Assembly (NCBI RefSeq): GCF_008033135.1 | Contig: NZ_CP041335.1 | Coordinates: 1,431,925 to 1,495,924, forward strand | Source: Chitinolyticbacter meiyuanensis | GTDB lineage: Bacteria > Pseudomonadota > Gammaproteobacteria > Burkholderiales > Chitinibacteraceae | DNA: 64,000 nt | Direction: 5' to 3' | Shown here: positions 62,572 through 64,000 of the stretch, in pieces | Layout of the letters: the number at the start of each line of letters is the position of its first letter | How positions within the stretch are numbered: position 1 is the first letter of the stretch | Notes under the pieces: model-generated | Database searches by the model: none | Told to the model about the DNA's origin: nothing | What the model saw: the letters and a program-made list of their open reading frames with translations, nothing else | Position numbers and translations under genes: made by a program

Positions 62572-63672
62572 TCAGAACCCGGTCCATGTTCCAACGAGCA
62601 AGCGGGTCACGTTGTCCTCATGCCCGATGCCGTCGAGCTGGTAGCTTGCATGCATGACGCTAGGCTGACCGGCAGTGTCGAGCATGTGGTGGCGCAGTTG
62701 GACAAAGCCGACCGTTTGCTTGGATAGGGTATAGGTGTACTGGAAGTTGATGGCCTGTATGCCATCGTTTCGTGTGGCTCCGTCGGTTTCGCTATCGTCG
62801 ATGAATTGATACGCAAGAATGAAGTTGTGTTTGCCTGCCGTATATCCGCCTCGCACCAGGTATTGATCCACCGTGGTTTTATCGGCGCCAGCTGCATGGA
62901 TATTCGGCACATCGCCTCGCCATTCATGGCGCATGTAGGCACCGCCAACTTCGAACCCCTCGCCAAACCGGAAACGTCCACCAATAAAATACTCGCGTGC
63001 TTTATTGTCCGCGTTATACAGGCCTCCGCTACCCCAGCCGCTGCCGCCGAAGGATGCCGCCTCCGAGTCCATGCTCTCGCTGTTTTTTCCTTGGTAGTAA
63101 CCTGCGTCGAAACTAAATGCCTCGGCAGCATAGGCGGCAGTGACTTCATAAGCGTTGGCATCGCTGGTGCCAGACCCTAGTTCGTACTGAGCACCAAAGG
63201 AGAACCCGGAAAACTTTGGCGACATATAGGTAATGGCGCTTGGGTAATCGACCTCATGTGCGCCGAAGTCCCCGGTCAGATTGGTTACGCCATTGGCGCC
63301 GTAAGGCCAGTCCAGCATGGTGAGATAGAGCGTGGAGAATTGGTTGCCGAAGCGAACGGTACCCCAGGAGGTGTCGTAGCCTATCCAGGCCTCGCGTTGT
63401 CCCCAGCTATCGAAGCGGTAGTTGGTTGCGACCTTTTGCGCCAATCGCCAAGACAAAGAATTGCCATTGTCCAAACGGTCCTTGCCGTCGATGTTGACCA
63501 CGATGGCGATTTCTTCAAGCAGTTTGCCGGTCGTATCGGTATCGGCAAAGTTGTCGCCATTGTTGGTCCGGTAAAACAGATCCATTTCGGCCGAGCCGCC
63601 GATGCTGATCTCCGCGTAGGCCGGTGCGCCGATCATGGCAAGCAGCGCAGCAATCGGAACTAGTTTGCTCAT
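62572..63672 (-). CDS. Outer-membrane porin-like protein
   Basis: This 366-residue outer-membrane beta-barrel has a signal peptide (MSKLVPIAALLAMIGAPAYA) and a mature start EISIGGSAEMDLFYRTNN. Amphipathic strands follow, and the C-terminal residue is Phe, as needed for BAM recognition. It resembles the neisserial/Gram-negative porin group by strands such as EAWIGYDTSWGTVRFGNQFS and the ending LLVGTWTGF. It has a Gly/Ser-rich loop (SFGGSGWGSGGLYN). ATG at 63672 follows GGAG. GC content of this gene is lower than its neighbours. Confidence 0.82.
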   Translation of the reverse strand: MSKLVPIAALLAMIGAPAYAEISIGGSAEMDLFYRTNNGDNFADTDTTGKLLEEIAIVVNIDGKDRLDNGNSLSWRLAQKVATNYRFDSWGQREAWIGYDTSWGTVRFGNQFSTLYLTMLDWPYGANGVTNLTGDFGAHEVDYPSAITYMSPKFSGFSFGAQYELGSGTSDANAYEVTAAYAAEAFSFDAGYYQGKNSESMDSEAASFGGSGWGSGGLYNADNKAREYFIGGRFRFGEGFEVGGAYMRHEWRGDVPNIHAAGADKTTVDQYLVRGGYTAGKHNFILAYQFIDDSETDGATRNDGIQAINFQYTYTLSKQTVGFVQLRHHMLDTAGQPSVMHASYQLDGIGHEDNVTRLLVGTWTGF

Positions 63673-63716
63673 GATTTCTCCAGACAGAGTGGGAACAGAA
63701 ATATGACCATCCATTT

Positions 63717-63745
63717 TGCATAGAGCTTGCAGCTAACTAGGTCAA
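63717..63745 (-). promoter_or_regulatory. Sigma70 promoter of the porin gene
   Basis: On the minus strand TTGACC (63740-63745) and TATGCA (63717-63722) are separated by 17 bases. The leader would be about 35-40 bases before the porin ATG. Confidence 0.6.
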
Positions 63746-63794
63746 GCTAATCGACGGGCAGGGTTTCGCGAGGGCATGCTGGGGATAGTCCGCA

Positions 63795-63823
63795 TTGGTC
63801 CGGCCGCGGGGCGGTTGCTACAT
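63795..63823 (+). promoter_or_regulatory. Candidate promoter for the right-edge gene
   Basis: TTGGTC (63795-63800) and CTACAT (63818-63823) are 17 bases apart and end about 30 bases before the ATG at 63853. The -10 is weak, so this is tentative. Confidence 0.3.
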
Positions 63824-63852
63824 TGCAAGGCGATCAAAGGAGTGCTGCGCCC

Positions 63853-64000
63853 ATGTTGTTTCGAACCATTGCCGCCGACGATCTCGCGGCTTTGCTGGCG
63901 TTGGCAAGCGAGGCGGGCGTGGGCGTCACCACGCTGCAGCCGGACCGGCAGCGGCTGGCGGCGCGCATCGAAGCGCACCTCGCCTCGGTGAATGGCACGC
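63853..64000 (+). CDS. astA: Probable arginine N-succinyltransferase, N-terminal fragment
   Basis: The first 49 codons run off the right edge. The N-terminus MLFRTIAADDLAALLALA is typical of acetyl/succinyltransferases, and the next stretch (SEAGVGVTTLQPDRQRLAARI) closely follows the AstA pattern (xxTGxGLTTLPxxxxRLxxRI). AstA starts the AST pathway of arginine breakdown. AAAGGAG lies upstream of the ATG. A generic GNAT enzyme is the alternative. Confidence 0.65.
   Translation, partial: MLFRTIAADDLAALLALASEAGVGVTTLQPDRQRLAARIEAHLASVNGT

Overview
This 64 kb window looks like core chromosome of a GC-rich, flagellated betaproteobacterium, most likely order Neisseriales (Chromobacteriaceae or Chitinibacteraceae type). 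The pointers are the alaA-hom-thrC order, a glyA/nrdR/ribD/ribBA-ribH-nusB-thiL-pgpA riboflavin block, dapA-bamC, surE-pcm-nlpD-rpoS and a complete fliK-fliR plus flhB-flhA export cluster. A sugar ABC transporter, a secreted polysaccharide deacetylase and a full-length N-acetylglucosamine PTS permease suggest that amino sugars or chitin are a carbon source. That lifestyle, and the exact taxon, are inferences. Nearly every base is covered by tightly packed genes. I see no insertion sequence, prophage, integrase, CRISPR array, toxin-antitoxin pair or defence island.

Layout. 1-5.65 kb: two tandem solute-binding proteins, two permeases and an ATPase of a carbohydrate importer, then a NodB-type deacetylase. 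5.66-10.1 kb (minus strand): alaA, a GNAT acetyltransferase, hom and thrC as one overlapping operon. 10.3-19.5 kb: flhB-flhA diverge from fliK-L-M-N-O-P-Q-R, with a sigma54-type promoter in front of fliK. 19.5-24.9 kb: a small membrane protein, a membrane-anchored C13/caspase-like peptidase, a ZIP metal transporter, pgeF and rluD, and divergent bamD. 24.9-25.5 kb: five tRNA genes in the order Ala-Glu-Arg-Glu-Ala. 25.6-29.7 kb: feoABC with a Fur-box-like site, a low-molecular-weight tyrosine phosphatase, and a Mn(II) riboswitch (yybP-ykoY) in front of a GDT1-family exporter.

29.8-37.4 kb: purine salvage (AzgA-type permease, apt, hpt), a long CorA-like protein, glyA, a Dph6-like ATP pyrophosphatase and pldA. 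37.5-38.5 kb: an acetyltransferase pseudogene carrying a frameshift and an in-frame stop. 38.8-47 kb: nrdR, ribD, a mini zinc-ribbon protein, an inserted histidine kinase/REC-TPR pair, ribBX, ribH, nusB, thiL and pgpA. 47-53.5 kb (minus): bamC, dapA, and an RND pump with its adaptor. 53.5-58 kb: nagE, a small membrane protein with an HELEH motif, a stand-alone Rieske oxygenase and a small coiled-coil protein. 58-64 kb: a DMT exporter, surE-pcm-nlpD-rpoS, a porin, and the start of a probable astA.

The parts most worth a second look are the kinase/REC-TPR pair inside the riboflavin locus, the HELEH membrane protein, the membrane C13 peptidase, the doubly broken acetyltransferase, and several regulatory sites: sigma54 at fliK, Fur at feo, the Mn riboswitch, the palindrome at the ZIP promoter, and the bamD promoter lying inside rluD. 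No wholly new multi-gene system is evident.
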